Part shown: piece by piece, positions 20,170 to 29,300 of the stretch
How the letters are laid out: each line of letters begins with the position of its first letter
Numbering within the stretch: the first letter of the stretch is position 1
Assembly (NCBI RefSeq): GCF_020889785.1
Contig: NZ_JACMYK010000060.1
Coordinates: forward strand, 1 to 41,829
Direction: 5' to 3'
Length of the DNA: 41,829 nucleotides
Source of the DNA: Bradyrhizobium acaciae
Lineage (GTDB): Bacteria; Pseudomonadota; Alphaproteobacteria; Rhizobiales; Xanthobacteraceae
The notes under the pieces: generated by a model
Databases searched by the model: none
What the model saw: only the letters and a program-made list of their open reading frames with translations
Told to the model about the DNA's origin: nothing
Translations under genes and position numbers: made by a program

Positions 20170-22470
20170 ATGGCGAACAAGCGCAGATTGAGTGACGATC
20201 TTGAGGTCGAACCGTATGACGCGCCGTCCGGCGGCTGGGGCTCGGTGCGATCGCTTGCGAAGAGTCTGACCCGTGAGCATGTTCCCATCAAGGGCAGTCG
20301 TGTTCTGCTCCATCAGAACAAGACCGGTGGCTTCATGTGCGTTAGCTGTGCCTGGGCGAAGCCGGCCGATCCGCGCGTGTTCGAGTTCTGCGAGAACGGC
20401 GCCAAGGCGACGACATGGGAGATCACGCACAAGCGCGTCACGCCCGAGTTCTTTGCAGCAAGGACCGTGACCGAGCTCGAAGGCTGGGACGACCATCATC
20501 TGGAGGCCGCCGGCCGGTTGACCCACCCGATGCGCTGGGACGCGGCGATCGACAAGTATGTGCCGGTCAGCTGGGAGGCGGCGTTTGCCGAGATCGGTCG
20601 TGAGTTGCGTGCGCTGCACCCGGACAGCGCGGTGTTCTACACGTCCGGCCGCGCGTCGCTGGAAGCGTCCTTCATGTATGGCCTGTTCGCGCGTGCCTAC
20701 GGCACCAACAATCTGCCCGACAGCTCGAACATGTGTCACGAGACGAGCTCGGTTGCCTTGCCGGAAAGCATCGGGGTGCCGGTCGGCACCTGCACGCTCG
20801 ACGATTTCGACAAGACCGATTGCATCTTCTTCTTCGGGCAGAATGTCGGCACATCCAGCCCGCGCATGCTGCATCAGCTTCAGGACGCAGCCCGGCGCGG
20901 CGTGCCGATCGTGACCTTCAATCCGCTGCGGGAGCGCGGGCTGGAGGAGTTCGTCAATCCGCAAGCCCCCGGCGAAATGCTCACGGACAAGCCGACGCGC
21001 ATCAGCTCGCAATATCATCAGGTCAGGAGCGGCGGCGACACTGCGGCCATCATGGGCATCGCGAAGGCATTGCTGGGGTGGGACGGTCACGCGGATCCGA
21101 CAAATCCGATGATCGATTGGGCTTTCGTCAACGAGCACACTCACGGCTGGGACGAATTCGCGGACGCCATAAATCTCTGCGAATGGTCGGAGATCGAGAG
21201 ACGATCCGGTCTGCGGCGTGATGCGCTGGAAGCCGCGGCCGCGGTCTACGCGGAGGCCAAGGCGGCGATGTTTATCTACGGGATGGGCCTCACGCAGCAC
21301 GAGCAGGGCGTCGAGACGGTGCAGACCCTGGTCAATCTCGCCCTAATGCGCGGCAATGTCGGGCGGCCCGGCGCCGGCATCGCTCCGGTGCGCGGTCACT
21401 CCAACGTGCAAGGGCAGCGGACCGTCGGGATCACCGAGAAGCCGTGGATGGTGCCGGCCGACAAGATCAAGCAGCAGTTCGGCATCGATGTGCCTGACAA
21501 CAAGGGTCTAACCACAGTCGAGGCCTGCGCGAAGGTGATCGACGGCTCGGTGCGGGCGATGGTGCTGCTCGGCGGCAATCTGGTCCGCGCCGTACCCGAG
21601 CATCGTTTGGTCGAGCCGGCCTGGCGCAAGCTCCGCCTGACCGTCAACATCCTGACCAAGCTCAACCGCTCCGCGCTGGTCCATGGTGAGGTATCGTTCA
21701 TTTTGCCATGCCTCGGCCGCATCGAGTTTGACGAGCAGGCCACCGGTCGACAGGCAGTCGCGATGGAAGATTCGACCGGCTGTATGCACGGCTCGCGTGC
21801 CCAGGTGACGCCGGCCAGCCCGCATTTGCTATCCGAGCCGAGGATCATCGCTGAATTGGCGAAGGCTGCGGCGCCGGGGCGCTCGACCATTCCCTGGGAT
21901 GATTGGGTGGCTGATTACAGCCGGATTCGCGACGCGATCGCGGCGACCTATCCAGATATCTTCCACGACTTCAACGCCCGGCTCTGGCAGCCCGGTGGCT
22001 TCCACCGGCCGCTCGCGGCGCGCAAGCGGCAATGGAAGACGAAGACCGGAAAGGCCAACTTTATCGTGCCGGTTTCGCTTGCCAGCGATCCAAAGACTGA
22101 GACGAAAGATCCCGACGTGGTGCAGCTCATCACGCTGCGCAGCAATGGCCAGTTCAACACGACGATCTACAGCTACGACGACCGGTTTCGCGGCATCCAT
22201 GGCTCGCGCCATGTGGTGCTGATGCATCCAGGGGACATTGAGCGGTTTGCGCTGAAGGAAGGCGCGTTGGTGACGCTGGCAACGGCGGCTAATGACGGCG
22301 TGATGCGTGAGGTCGCTGGCCTCCGCATTGTGGCGTACGACATTCCCCAGGGATGCATCGCCGGCTACTATCCCGAGTGCAATCCGCTGTTACCGCTCTG
22401 GCATCACGAGAAGAAGGCGAAGACGCCTGCGGCCAAGTCGATCCCGGTGCGGGTGAGGGCGGAAGCGTAA
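20170..22470 (+). CDS. FdhF/YdeP-family molybdopterin oxidoreductase
   Basis: 766 residues, about the length of E. coli YdeP. The N-terminus has GGFMCVSCAWAKP and FEFCENGAK, the Cys-x2-Cys...Cys arrangement of the family that may hold an Fe-S cluster. Molybdopterin-dinucleotide binding text follows (YTSGRASLEASFMYGLFARA, SNMCHETSSVALPESIGVP, FFGQNVGTSSPRML, NVGRPGAGIAPVRGHSNVQG), and the C-terminal MoCo-binding barrel has RSNGQFNTTIYSYDDRFRG and GYYPECNPLLPLW. The reaction is unknown; E. coli YdeP is linked to acid resistance. GGGAGG 7 nt before ATG 20170 supports the start. Probably controlled by the divergent Crp-like regulator. Confidence 0.9.
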   Translation: MANKRRLSDDLEVEPYDAPSGGWGSVRSLAKSLTREHVPIKGSRVLLHQNKTGGFMCVSCAWAKPADPRVFEFCENGAKATTWEITHKRVTPEFFAARTVTELEGWDDHHLEAAGRLTHPMRWDAAIDKYVPVSWEAAFAEIGRELRALHPDSAVFYTSGRASLEASFMYGLFARAYGTNNLPDSSNMCHETSSVALPESIGVPVGTCTLDDFDKTDCIFFFGQNVGTSSPRMLHQLQDAARRGVPIVTFNPLRERGLEEFVNPQAPGEMLTDKPTRISSQYHQVRSGGDTAAIMGIAKALLGWDGHADPTNPMIDWAFVNEHTHGWDEFADAINLCEWSEIERRSGLRRDALEAAAAVYAEAKAAMFIYGMGLTQHEQGVETVQTLVNLALMRGNVGRPGAGIAPVRGHSNVQGQRTVGITEKPWMVPADKIKQQFGIDVPDNKGLTTVEACAKVIDGSVRAMVLLGGNLVRAVPEHRLVEPAWRKLRLTVNILTKLNRSALVHGEVSFILPCLGRIEFDEQATGRQAVAMEDSTGCMHGSRAQVTPASPHLLSEPRIIAELAKAAAPGRSTIPWDDWVADYSRIRDAIAATYPDIFHDFNARLWQPGGFHRPLAARKRQWKTKTGKANFIVPVSLASDPKTETKDPDVVQLITLRSNGQFNTTIYSYDDRFRGIHGSRHVVLMHPGDIERFALKEGALVTLATAANDGVMREVAGLRIVAYDIPQGCIAGYYPECNPLLPLWHHEKKAKTPAAKSIPVRVRAEA

Positions 22471-22763
22471 TCTGAAGTCGCGCATGTTGCGGTACGATCG
22501 CCACATTCGAGCATACACGGACGCGTGGCGTCTTTGTCGCGACATTCTGTCCGAGCTTTGCACGCCATCCGATGAGCGGGGAACGCGGATATTAATGGCC
22601 GAATGACGAATTCTCTGGCGCCCAAGTTCCAGGCGCAGCTTTGGTTAGCAACTTTCCTGAACAAGGTTTATTGTATTTGCATCACTGGCCGAGGCTCTGT
22701 CCGTAGGCGTCGGTGGCTGAGAGACCGAGTGCGCTCCCGCCTGCAAGGTCGAGGGAGCGTGCA
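22471..22763. other. intergenic stretch, no gene recognised
   Basis: Between the oxidoreductase and a small protein. No supported coding frame, RNA gene or strong hairpin was seen. Confidence 0.4.
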
Positions 22764-22976
22764 ATGACGCTAGCCAGCCCGATTCCAGCTATCCCCAGAT
22801 CACGCCCGACGTTTGCACATGACGCGGCCATCATCGATAACTCCCGAGCCGTTATCGCGCGATCGCTGGACATTCTGAAGCAATGCCAGCCCGGGACATT
22901 CCTCGGAAGCCAACGGCGTGAGGAGACTTTCTGGCAACAATTGGCGAATATTCAAGCGCCTGCCCTAATTCCATGA
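22764..22976 (+). CDS. small hypothetical protein
   Basis: 70 residues starting MTLASPIPAIP. GGGAG lies 7 nt before ATG 22764. The central helix (IIDNSRAVIARSLDILKQ) followed by TFLGSQRREETF resembles small proteins I recall from bradyrhizobia that have an SR..I..S helix and a FLG motif. Function unknown. Confidence 0.6.
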   Translation: MTLASPIPAIPRSRPTFAHDAAIIDNSRAVIARSLDILKQCQPGTFLGSQRREETFWQQLANIQAPALIP

Positions 22977-22992
22977 TGGAAAGGCGAGACCA

Positions 22993-23030
22993 AAGAAACG
23001 GCCCCAGCGGGGGGCACAGGCTGAGGCCGC
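22993..23030 (-). terminator. stem-loop terminator
   Basis: On the minus strand GCGGCCTCAGC (23030-23020) pairs with GCTGGGGCCGT (23008-22998) with two imperfect positions, followed by TTCTTTG. It would end transcription 80-110 nt beyond the 29-residue gene. Confidence 0.6.
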
Positions 23031-23110
23031 TCTTGCACTATGGTGTCCAAGAGCCGCCGGCAGGGACAGCCCTCGAACGTGCGACAACTGGCGCCGCGTG
23101 GGGCCAGTTC

Positions 23111-23200
23111 CTAACCGATCAAAAGGCAGCTGACGCCGACGACGAGTGCGAGAAACGATAATCCCGCGATGCTCAGGAAGCCGAAGTCCACGCCGTCCAT
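23111..23200 (-). CDS. 29-residue single-helix membrane protein
   Basis: Reads MDGVDFGFLSIAGLSFLALV then VGVSCLLIG. One membrane helix from about residue 8 to the end. GGAG lies just before ATG 23200 with short (3-4 nt) spacing. A terminator follows. Function unknown. Confidence 0.6.
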   Translation of the reverse strand: MDGVDFGFLSIAGLSFLALVVGVSCLLIG

Positions 23201-23297
23201 TTTCTCCAATCTGAACATCCAGGCAGTCTGCGCCTCGGTCCCAGCCGACGGCATTTAAGTATGCATGTCAGTAAGGGTGTCCTAATTCGTCGGCATC

Positions 23298-23338
23298 AAA
23301 AAAGAAGCGGCCCCAACGAGAGCGGCGAGCTGGGGCCG
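23298..23338 (-). terminator. Rho-independent terminator
   Basis: On the minus strand CGGCCCCA (23338-23331), a 15-nt loop, TGGGGCCG (23315-23308), then CTTCTTTTTT. It lies 32 bp after the stop of the gene at 23370. Confidence 0.85.
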
Positions 23339-23369
23339 TCTTCGTTCCGTTACTGCGTCATCGACCGCG

Positions 23370-23603
23370 TCAGCCGGTTTTGGGACCCGTTACCCGGATC
23401 CGCTGGAGCAATTTCTTGTCGGCCTCGAGGAAGCGCTCGAGATGCGAGGAGAATTGATGGCTGAGCGCCAATCGTCGCCAGGATTGCGCCAGCAGTTCGT
23501 AATCCTTGCGCGCTGTTTCGTCGCTCGACGTTGCGGCGCGTCGGTCGGCATCGTCGGCCAATTGCCGACATTTCGCTATCTGGCCGGTTGAATCGTGCAG
23601 CAT
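23370..23603 (-). CDS. small helical hypothetical protein
   Basis: 77 residues, soluble, highly charged and helical (CRQLADDADRRAA, DYELLAQSWRRLALSH). AAGGA lies shortly before ATG 23603 and a strong terminator follows. Similar short proteins are common in bradyrhizobia; no function is known to me. Confidence 0.75.
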   Translation of the reverse strand: MLHDSTGQIAKCRQLADDADRRAATSSDETARKDYELLAQSWRRLALSHQFSSHLERFLEADKKLLQRIRVTGPKTG

Positions 23604-23658
23604 CGCTGTCCTTCATGGCAAGGATGCATCGAACAGATCAACTCGCCGGTGATCGATC

Positions 23659-23829
23659 TTAGCTGATGTTGGGCCTCAAGGTCCGCAGTTGCGCGGCGAC
23701 GAGGCGTAGCTCGTCAGCCAATTGCGCATTGCGCAGGCGAGTCTCGCTGACGGTTGAGAGGTCGGCGACCAGCGCCCGCTCTGCGGCCGTCTGCTCCAGC
23801 TGCTCGATACGTCTTTCGATCTCGGTCAT
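23659..23829 (-). CDS. small coiled-coil hypothetical protein
   Basis: 56 residues from MTEIERRIEQLEQTA, a heptad-rich helix along most of its length. ATG 23829 is preceded by a GGGGG tract 7 nt away; a longer in-frame start at 23874 is less likely. It ends about 55 bp upstream of the 77-residue gene in the same direction. Function unknown. Confidence 0.65.
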   Translation of the reverse strand: MTEIERRIEQLEQTAAERALVADLSTVSETRLRNAQLADELRLVAAQLRTLRPNIS

Positions 23830-23998
23830 TACGCATCCCCCGTCCGATATCGTGACGCGGGCATCGTGAGTCAACTTGCCAAGGTGCGCCTTAACATTTG
23901 CAAAGCGCGCGCCGGATTTCTTTTCTCCGCAGCGCCTGCTCGTCCTCGGAATTAACCAACGTCATGGTTCACGGCCTCGCACTACGCTATGGCGGAGG

Positions 23999-24200
23999 AT
24001 GGATGATCGGGGAATCGTGCGTGGCGGCCTATCGGGTGTAGTTCTGGACCATGACGGGCACGTTACCGATCCGCCGCGCATCTTGGATTGCGCCAACGAT
24101 GCGGAGGCGGCCCGGCAGGCCCCGGCAACATCTGGACGGCAAGGTCATCGAGATCTGGGAAGGTGCACGGCGGATTTTCGCGCTTGAACCAGAGCATTAG
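23999..24200 (+). pseudogene. small conserved protein broken by two frameshifts
   Basis: Three pieces of one protein lie in different frames: VAAYRV (24021-24038, ends in TAG), VVLDHDGHVTDPPRILDCAN plus DAEAARQ (about 24038-24115), and RQHLDGKVIEIWEGARRIF plus ALEPEH (about 24123-24197, ends in TAG). Joined, they match the small Bradyrhizobium type AYRVYVLDHDGHV...CxxDxEA...DGxxIExWEGARxI. One base is missing near 24040 and one extra base lies near 24116-24123, so the two shifts compensate. A GGAGG precedes the start region. Either a recent pseudogene or two sequencing errors. Confidence 0.55.
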
Positions 24201-24222
24201 GCACCTCGGAACCCAGCTGCAA

Positions 24223-24621
24223 TCACGCGCGCAGGATCATGCCCGCGAGGCTCTGCGCCATGGCGCGATGGTCGAGGGGCTTTTCCCACAACGCGATGTC
24301 CGCGAACTCGTTATTGATCACGATCCTGTCGTATCCCGAGGTGAATACGATCGGCACGCCGCGCGCGCGCAGCTCACGCGCGACCGGATAGATCATCTGC
24401 TTGCGGATGTTCACGTCGAGCACCGCGCCGTCGATGACGCCGCCATCGTGCAGCATGCGAATGGCGTCGTCGATGTCGCCGACCGGACCGGCGATGTCGG
24501 CGCCGAGCGAACGGAATGCGCTGCCCATGTCATCGGCGAGAAAATATTCGTCTTCGACAATCAGGACGCGCCGTCCGGTCAGGAGGGGACGTTCGCGCGA
24601 ACCGGCAGCAAATTCAGACAT
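24223..24621 (-). CDS. single-domain response regulator (FATGUY-like)
   Basis: 132 residues: a short tail (1-17) and one receiver domain. Glu23/Asp24 in LIVEDEYFLADD, phosphoacceptor Asp69 (AVLDVNIRK) and Lys114 (LWEKPLD) are intact. PIVFTSGYD matches the FATGUY-type motif of receivers in alphaproteobacterial stress phosphorelays. ATG 24621 has GGAG 5 nt upstream; the frame continues upstream only as a shadow of cheB. It is divergent from the orphan CheB and close to the HWE kinase at 26356, a plausible partner. Confidence 0.9.
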   Translation of the reverse strand: MSEFAAGSRERPLLTGRRVLIVEDEYFLADDMGSAFRSLGADIAGPVGDIDDAIRMLHDGGVIDGAVLDVNIRKQMIYPVARELRARGVPIVFTSGYDRIVINNEFADIALWEKPLDHRAMAQSLAGMILRA

Positions 24622-24715
24622 ATCGGCTCCAGCCTTCCGGCGTGAAATCACCGCAAAATTGGAACATAGGACGAAAGCACGCCTTGTTGCAAACAACGTT
24701 GAAAGGGCCAGTTCC

Positions 24716-25726
24716 ATGCCCAATCGCGACATCATCGTCATCGGCGGTTCGGCGGGAGCGACTGCACCTTTGAAGGTTATTCTCGGCCGGTTGCCGACCG
24801 ACCTGCCGGCCGCGATATTCGTCGTATTGCACATACCGGCACACGGCATCGGCATCCTCTCGACGGTGGCGAGCGCGGCCGGCAAGCTGCCGGTCCGACA
24901 GGCGGAAAGCGGCATGGTGATCGAGAACGGCCATGTCTACCTTGCGGCGCCGGACCATCATCTCCTGATCCATGACGGCCATATGATGCTCGGGCGGGGG
25001 CCGCGCGAGAACCTGGTGCGGCCAGCGATCGACGCGTTGTTTCGCTCGGCCGCGCTGCACTACGGACCGCGGGTGATCGGCGTGGTACTGAGCGGCCTGT
25101 TGTCCGACGGCGCGGCGGGTCTCAACGCGATCAAGCGTTGCGGGGGGATTGCATTGGTTCAGGAGCCCCAGGACGCCATCTCCGACGAAATGCCGCTTCG
25201 GGCGCTGGAGGCGACCACGGTCGACCTGTGTGTTCCGGGAGCACGGCTTGGCGATGTGCTGTCGGATCTGGTTCGGGAGCGAGCCGGCGCCGTTCTGCCG
25301 ATTCCGCCCGAGATCGTGCTGGAGGTGAAAATTGCAGCGGGGGAACGGATCGGTAGCGATACGCTGGTCGAGATTGCCGATCCGGCACCGCTGACCTGTC
25401 CGGGGTGCGGAGGTGTTCTTTCCGTGCTCAGGATGGGCCATCCGCTGCGATTTCGCTGTCAGGTCGGCCATGCCTATACGGCCGATGCCCTTGCCAAGGA
25501 GCAGGAGGGCCGGGTCGATGAGGCGCTTCGGGTCGCGCTGCGCATCATCGAGGAGCGTGCTGAGCTGGTGCACCGGATGGCCGAGGACGGCCGCCAGAGC
25601 GGACGTGCGGCAGTCGCGCAGATGTACGACGCTCGCGCCGCCGAGTATCGCGAATATGCCGACATGATCCGCAGCGTCATGCTAGAATCACTCGATCCGA
25701 AGCGACCGGCGCGGAAGGAACCGTGA
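24716..25726 (+). CDS. orphan CheB-type methylesterase with C-terminal zinc-ribbon-like part
   Basis: 336 residues without the N-terminal receiver of classical CheB. The catalytic triad is present: Ser12 (VIGGSAGA), His39 (VVLHIPAHG) and Asp131 (LLSDGAAGL). The second part has CPGCGGVL (Cys228, Cys231) and FRCQVGHAYT (Cys248, His252), a likely metal-binding ribbon, then a helical tail. No chemotaxis receptor or CheA gene is nearby, so it probably serves a signalling cluster rather than a flagellar array. ATG 24716 starts the family sequence; the long open frame upstream (from 24401) is the shadow of the receiver gene. The stop overlaps the next start (TGATG). Confidence 0.88.
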   Translation: MPNRDIIVIGGSAGATAPLKVILGRLPTDLPAAIFVVLHIPAHGIGILSTVASAAGKLPVRQAESGMVIENGHVYLAAPDHHLLIHDGHMMLGRGPRENLVRPAIDALFRSAALHYGPRVIGVVLSGLLSDGAAGLNAIKRCGGIALVQEPQDAISDEMPLRALEATTVDLCVPGARLGDVLSDLVRERAGAVLPIPPEIVLEVKIAAGERIGSDTLVEIADPAPLTCPGCGGVLSVLRMGHPLRFRCQVGHAYTADALAKEQEGRVDEALRVALRIIEERAELVHRMAEDGRQSGRAAVAQMYDARAAEYREYADMIRSVMLESLDPKRPARKEP

Positions 25727-26001
25727 TGGCCAGCGCTGAACATGCGAACTGGGCCGCGCAATTGCGGTCTGAGCGAGCGCAGTTGGTGAAGGCAGACGTC
25801 GATATCGAGGAGGGCTGGACGCGTATTCGCAATCAGCAGGATCTCCTGGATTGGCTGCAGCGGGCCGGCCACGATACCAACCAGGCTGAGCGCCTGATCA
25901 GCCTGCTCAAGGAAACTTTGGTCGAGTGGGAGCGGCATCGCACCCTGATCGTGCAGCGGGTCGCTTACCTCGAAGAGCGGGTCAGATCTCAACTAGCCTA
26001 G
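25726..26001 (+). CDS. small helical protein coupled to orphan cheB
   Basis: 91 residues, soluble and helical (HANWAAQLRSERAQLVKADV, AERLISLLKETLVEWERHRT). ATG 25726 overlaps the cheB stop by one base and has AAGGA 7-8 nt upstream, so translation is coupled. No domain recognised; the tight link suggests it acts with the methylesterase. Confidence 0.75.
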   Translation: MASAEHANWAAQLRSERAQLVKADVDIEEGWTRIRNQQDLLDWLQRAGHDTNQAERLISLLKETLVEWERHRTLIVQRVAYLEERVRSQLA

Positions 26002-26355
26002 GGAGGAGAATCGAGGACCCGCCTTGGTGCGCTGAATTCCGCTCGAGCCCTAGCAGATGGTCAAACTGTTGCAGGATGCGCCGACGCCAGGGGGCACTCC
26101 CGTCAAGGAGACGTCGGGCATCGGCGACCGCTGTTCCGTGCGCCTGATCGGGCCGGAAGCTCTCCGGCTGCGTTTATCGTCGGGTCCGCTGCCGTCAAGC
26201 GAACATGACGGGCTCCGGCTTTGGAGGGCAATCGGCCGGCATTGAGGTTCCCGGCAGATCGGAAAATTCCCACTTATCCCATTGGGATAGGACTAAACTC
26301 TGCTATCAAAAGGCGCGGGCGAGACGCCGGCAGGAGAACGAGAGCCGCTGCAATC
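26002..26355. other. intergenic stretch before the fusion kinase
   Basis: 354 bp. TATCCCA (26275-26281) and TGGGATA (26283-26289) form an exact inverted repeat around one T, about 70 bp before the kinase start, and could be an operator. A 62-codon open frame at 26057-26245 has no ribosome site or family likeness and is not called. Confidence 0.45.
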
Positions 26356-29300
26356 ATGGATGATGTTGGCCAACCCGAGGGCGGAGACGAAGAGCGCCAA
26401 TCCAAGGCGCCGCTGGTCGTGGGCGTGGGCGCGTCCGCTGGCGCGCTTGATAGCATCGAACGATTCTTCTCGAAGCTGACGCTTAATCCGGACCAGGCCA
26501 TCGTGCTCGTGTTGCAGTACCGGGATGCGATCGAAGACGGCCGGCTGCGCCAAGCGCTGCAACAATCGGATGGAGCGAAACTATCGGAGATCAGTGACGG
26601 TCAACTCGTGGAAGGGGGCACGATCCATCTTTGTCCGTCCGACATGGTCACCACCATGCATGGCGACCGTTTCGCGGTCCGGCGCGCGGAGCAAGCTCGG
26701 GGCGAGCGGGCGACCATCGACAGCTTTCTGGTCTCGCTGGCCGAGGGGCGTGCCGAGCAATCCATCGGCGTGGTGCTTGCCGGCACCGGCGGCGACGGCA
26801 CGCTCGGGGTTGCGACCCTGAAGGATCATGGCGGCCTGGCAATCGCCGAGCGTATCGGGGACGGCCAATCCGACCCGCACAATGAAGGCAATTCGGCAGT
26901 TGCGATCGCCGACTTCGTGCTACCGCCCGAGGACATTCCCGAGCATATCGACGTTTATGCTCGACACCTTCGCCGGCTCGACGAGAAGCAAGGCTTTGAC
27001 GAGGTGTTGGCCGCAGCCGCAACTTCGCTCGCGCGTATTGCGGATATCCTCCGCAACAAGACCGGTAACGACTTCCACGGCTACAAGCAGAACACGTTCC
27101 TGCGCCGTGTCCAGCGCCGCATGCAGGTGGTGCAGATCGACGATATTTCCGCCTATGTCGATTTCCTGAGGAACGACAAGGACGAGGCGCAGCACCTGTT
27201 CAACGACCTCCTGATCGGGGTCACGGAGTTTTTCCGTGACAAGAAGGAGTTCGACGTTCTGGAAACGCAGGTCATCCCGAAGATTTTCGAGGGAAAGGGG
27301 GCTGGCCAGCAGGTGCGCGTCTGGGTGCTTGGCTGTGCCACGGGGGAGGAGGCCTATTCGATCGGCATCCTGCTCCGCGAGCACATGGCCGGCCTCGACT
27401 CGGTGCCGCAGGTGCAGATCTTCGCGACCGATATCGACGGCCGTGCACTCGCCACCGCGCGGGTCGGTCGATATCGGACCAGCATCGAAAACGACATGAC
27501 GCCGGAGCGGCTGGCGCGCTGGTTCGTGCGCGAGGGCGACACTTATTGCATCGTCAAGGAGCTGCGCGAGATGTGCATCTTCTCGCAGCACAACGTCATC
27601 AAGGATGCGCCGTTCTCGAAGCTCGATCTGGTCTCGTGCCGCAACCTCCTGATCTATCTCAACGCCGAGCTGCAGAACCGTGTGATCCCGCTGTTCCACT
27701 TCGCGCTGCTCGCGGATCGCTTCCTGTTTCTCGGCAACTCAGAGAACGTCACGAGGCATCCCAAGCTGTTCGCTCCGGTTGATCGCCGCGCGCGCATCTT
27801 CAGAAAGCTCGAGACCGGGACGAGGCTGCCGCCGGAATTTCCCATCACCACGGCTGCCGGAAGAGCCGCGATCGACATCCCGGCCGTGCGCTCCATCGGC
27901 CCCGATGTCGGCCTCGAGCGCCGCGCCCAGCGTCTCGCCGAGCGCTATGCGCCGGCCTATGTGATCACCGACGACCATTTCCACATCCTGCATTTTTCCG
28001 GCCGCACCGGCCGCTACATCGAGCCGACCGCCGGCGCGGCGACGCTCGACCTGCTGCAACTCGTTCATCGCGATCTGAGGCTTGAACTGCGTACCGCCTT
28101 AAGCCGTGCCGTTGAAACGAATGAGGCCGCGCACGCCGAGCAGGTGCAACTCGGCGTCAATGGACATCGCGTGCTGGTCGATATCACGGTCGAACCAATT
28201 CCGGATGCGCCCGCGGGGCAGCGCAATTTCGTGGTCCTGTTCAAGGATGGTCCGATCCGCCCGGTGGATCAGCCCGAGAACAATCCCGATGCTCTGGTCA
28301 GGACCGAGCATGTCGAGCGGCTGGAGAGCGAGCTGCGCGCTACCCGCGAACGGCTGCAAGCCACGATCGAGGAACTCGAAAGCACCAATGAGGAGTTGAA
28401 GTCCTCCAACGAAGAATACCAGTCGCTCAATGAGGAGCTGCAATCGGCCAACGAGGAACTTGAGACCTCGCGCGAGGAATTGCAGTCGGTCAATGAGGAG
28501 CTGACCACGGTCAACGGCGAACTGGCGCACCGCGTGCAGGAGCTGACCCGGGCCACCAGCGACCTGAAGAACTTCCTCGAAAGCACCCAGATCGCAACGG
28601 TGTTCCTGGACAACGATCTGAAGGTGATGAACTTCACGCCGGCGATCACGCAGTTGCTGCATCTGGTCGAGACCGATGTCGGCCGCCCGATCGCGCATAT
28701 CAAGGCGCGCATTCCGATCGAGGAGCTTTACGACGACGTTCGCCGCGTGCTGCGGACGTTGGCGAGTGCCGAACGCGAACTGACTGCGCCCGACAGCGGC
28801 ACCCGGTATATCGTGAGAATCCTGCCTTATCGCAGCATCGACAATTTCATTGCCGGCGTCGTGATCACCTTCATCGACGTTACCGCGATCACGCGTGCCG
28901 AGGAGCGGCAAAGGCTGCTGCTTGCCGAATTGCAACACCGCGTCCGCAACACGCTCGGTGTGGTCCGCTCGATCGCGCGTCGCTCCGCCGAAACCAGCGC
29001 CAGCGTCGAGGACTATGCATCGCATCTCGACGGCCGTCTCAACGCCTTTGCGCGCACCCAATCGCTGGTGACGCGCGATCCGGATGGTGGCGTCGACCTC
29101 GAATACCTCGTGGTCGAGGAGTTGCTGGCCTACAATGCCCGAGAGGGCGAGCAATTGAAGGTCTCGGGCCCCAAAATCCGCCTGCAACCCAAGGCCGCGG
29201 AGACGTTCGCGCTGGCGATCCACGAGCTTGCAACCAACGCCTTGAAGTATGGCGGGCTGAGCGCGACGGCCGGCCGGATCGAAGTCAACTGGCGCATTGA

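Noticed and set aside
24401..24715. N-terminal extension of the orphan CheB
   Set aside because: The extension is antisense to the receiver gene and has no domain; ATG 24716 starts exactly at the family N-terminus.
26057..26245. 62-codon open frame before the fusion kinase
   Set aside because: No Shine-Dalgarno and no recognisable sequence character.
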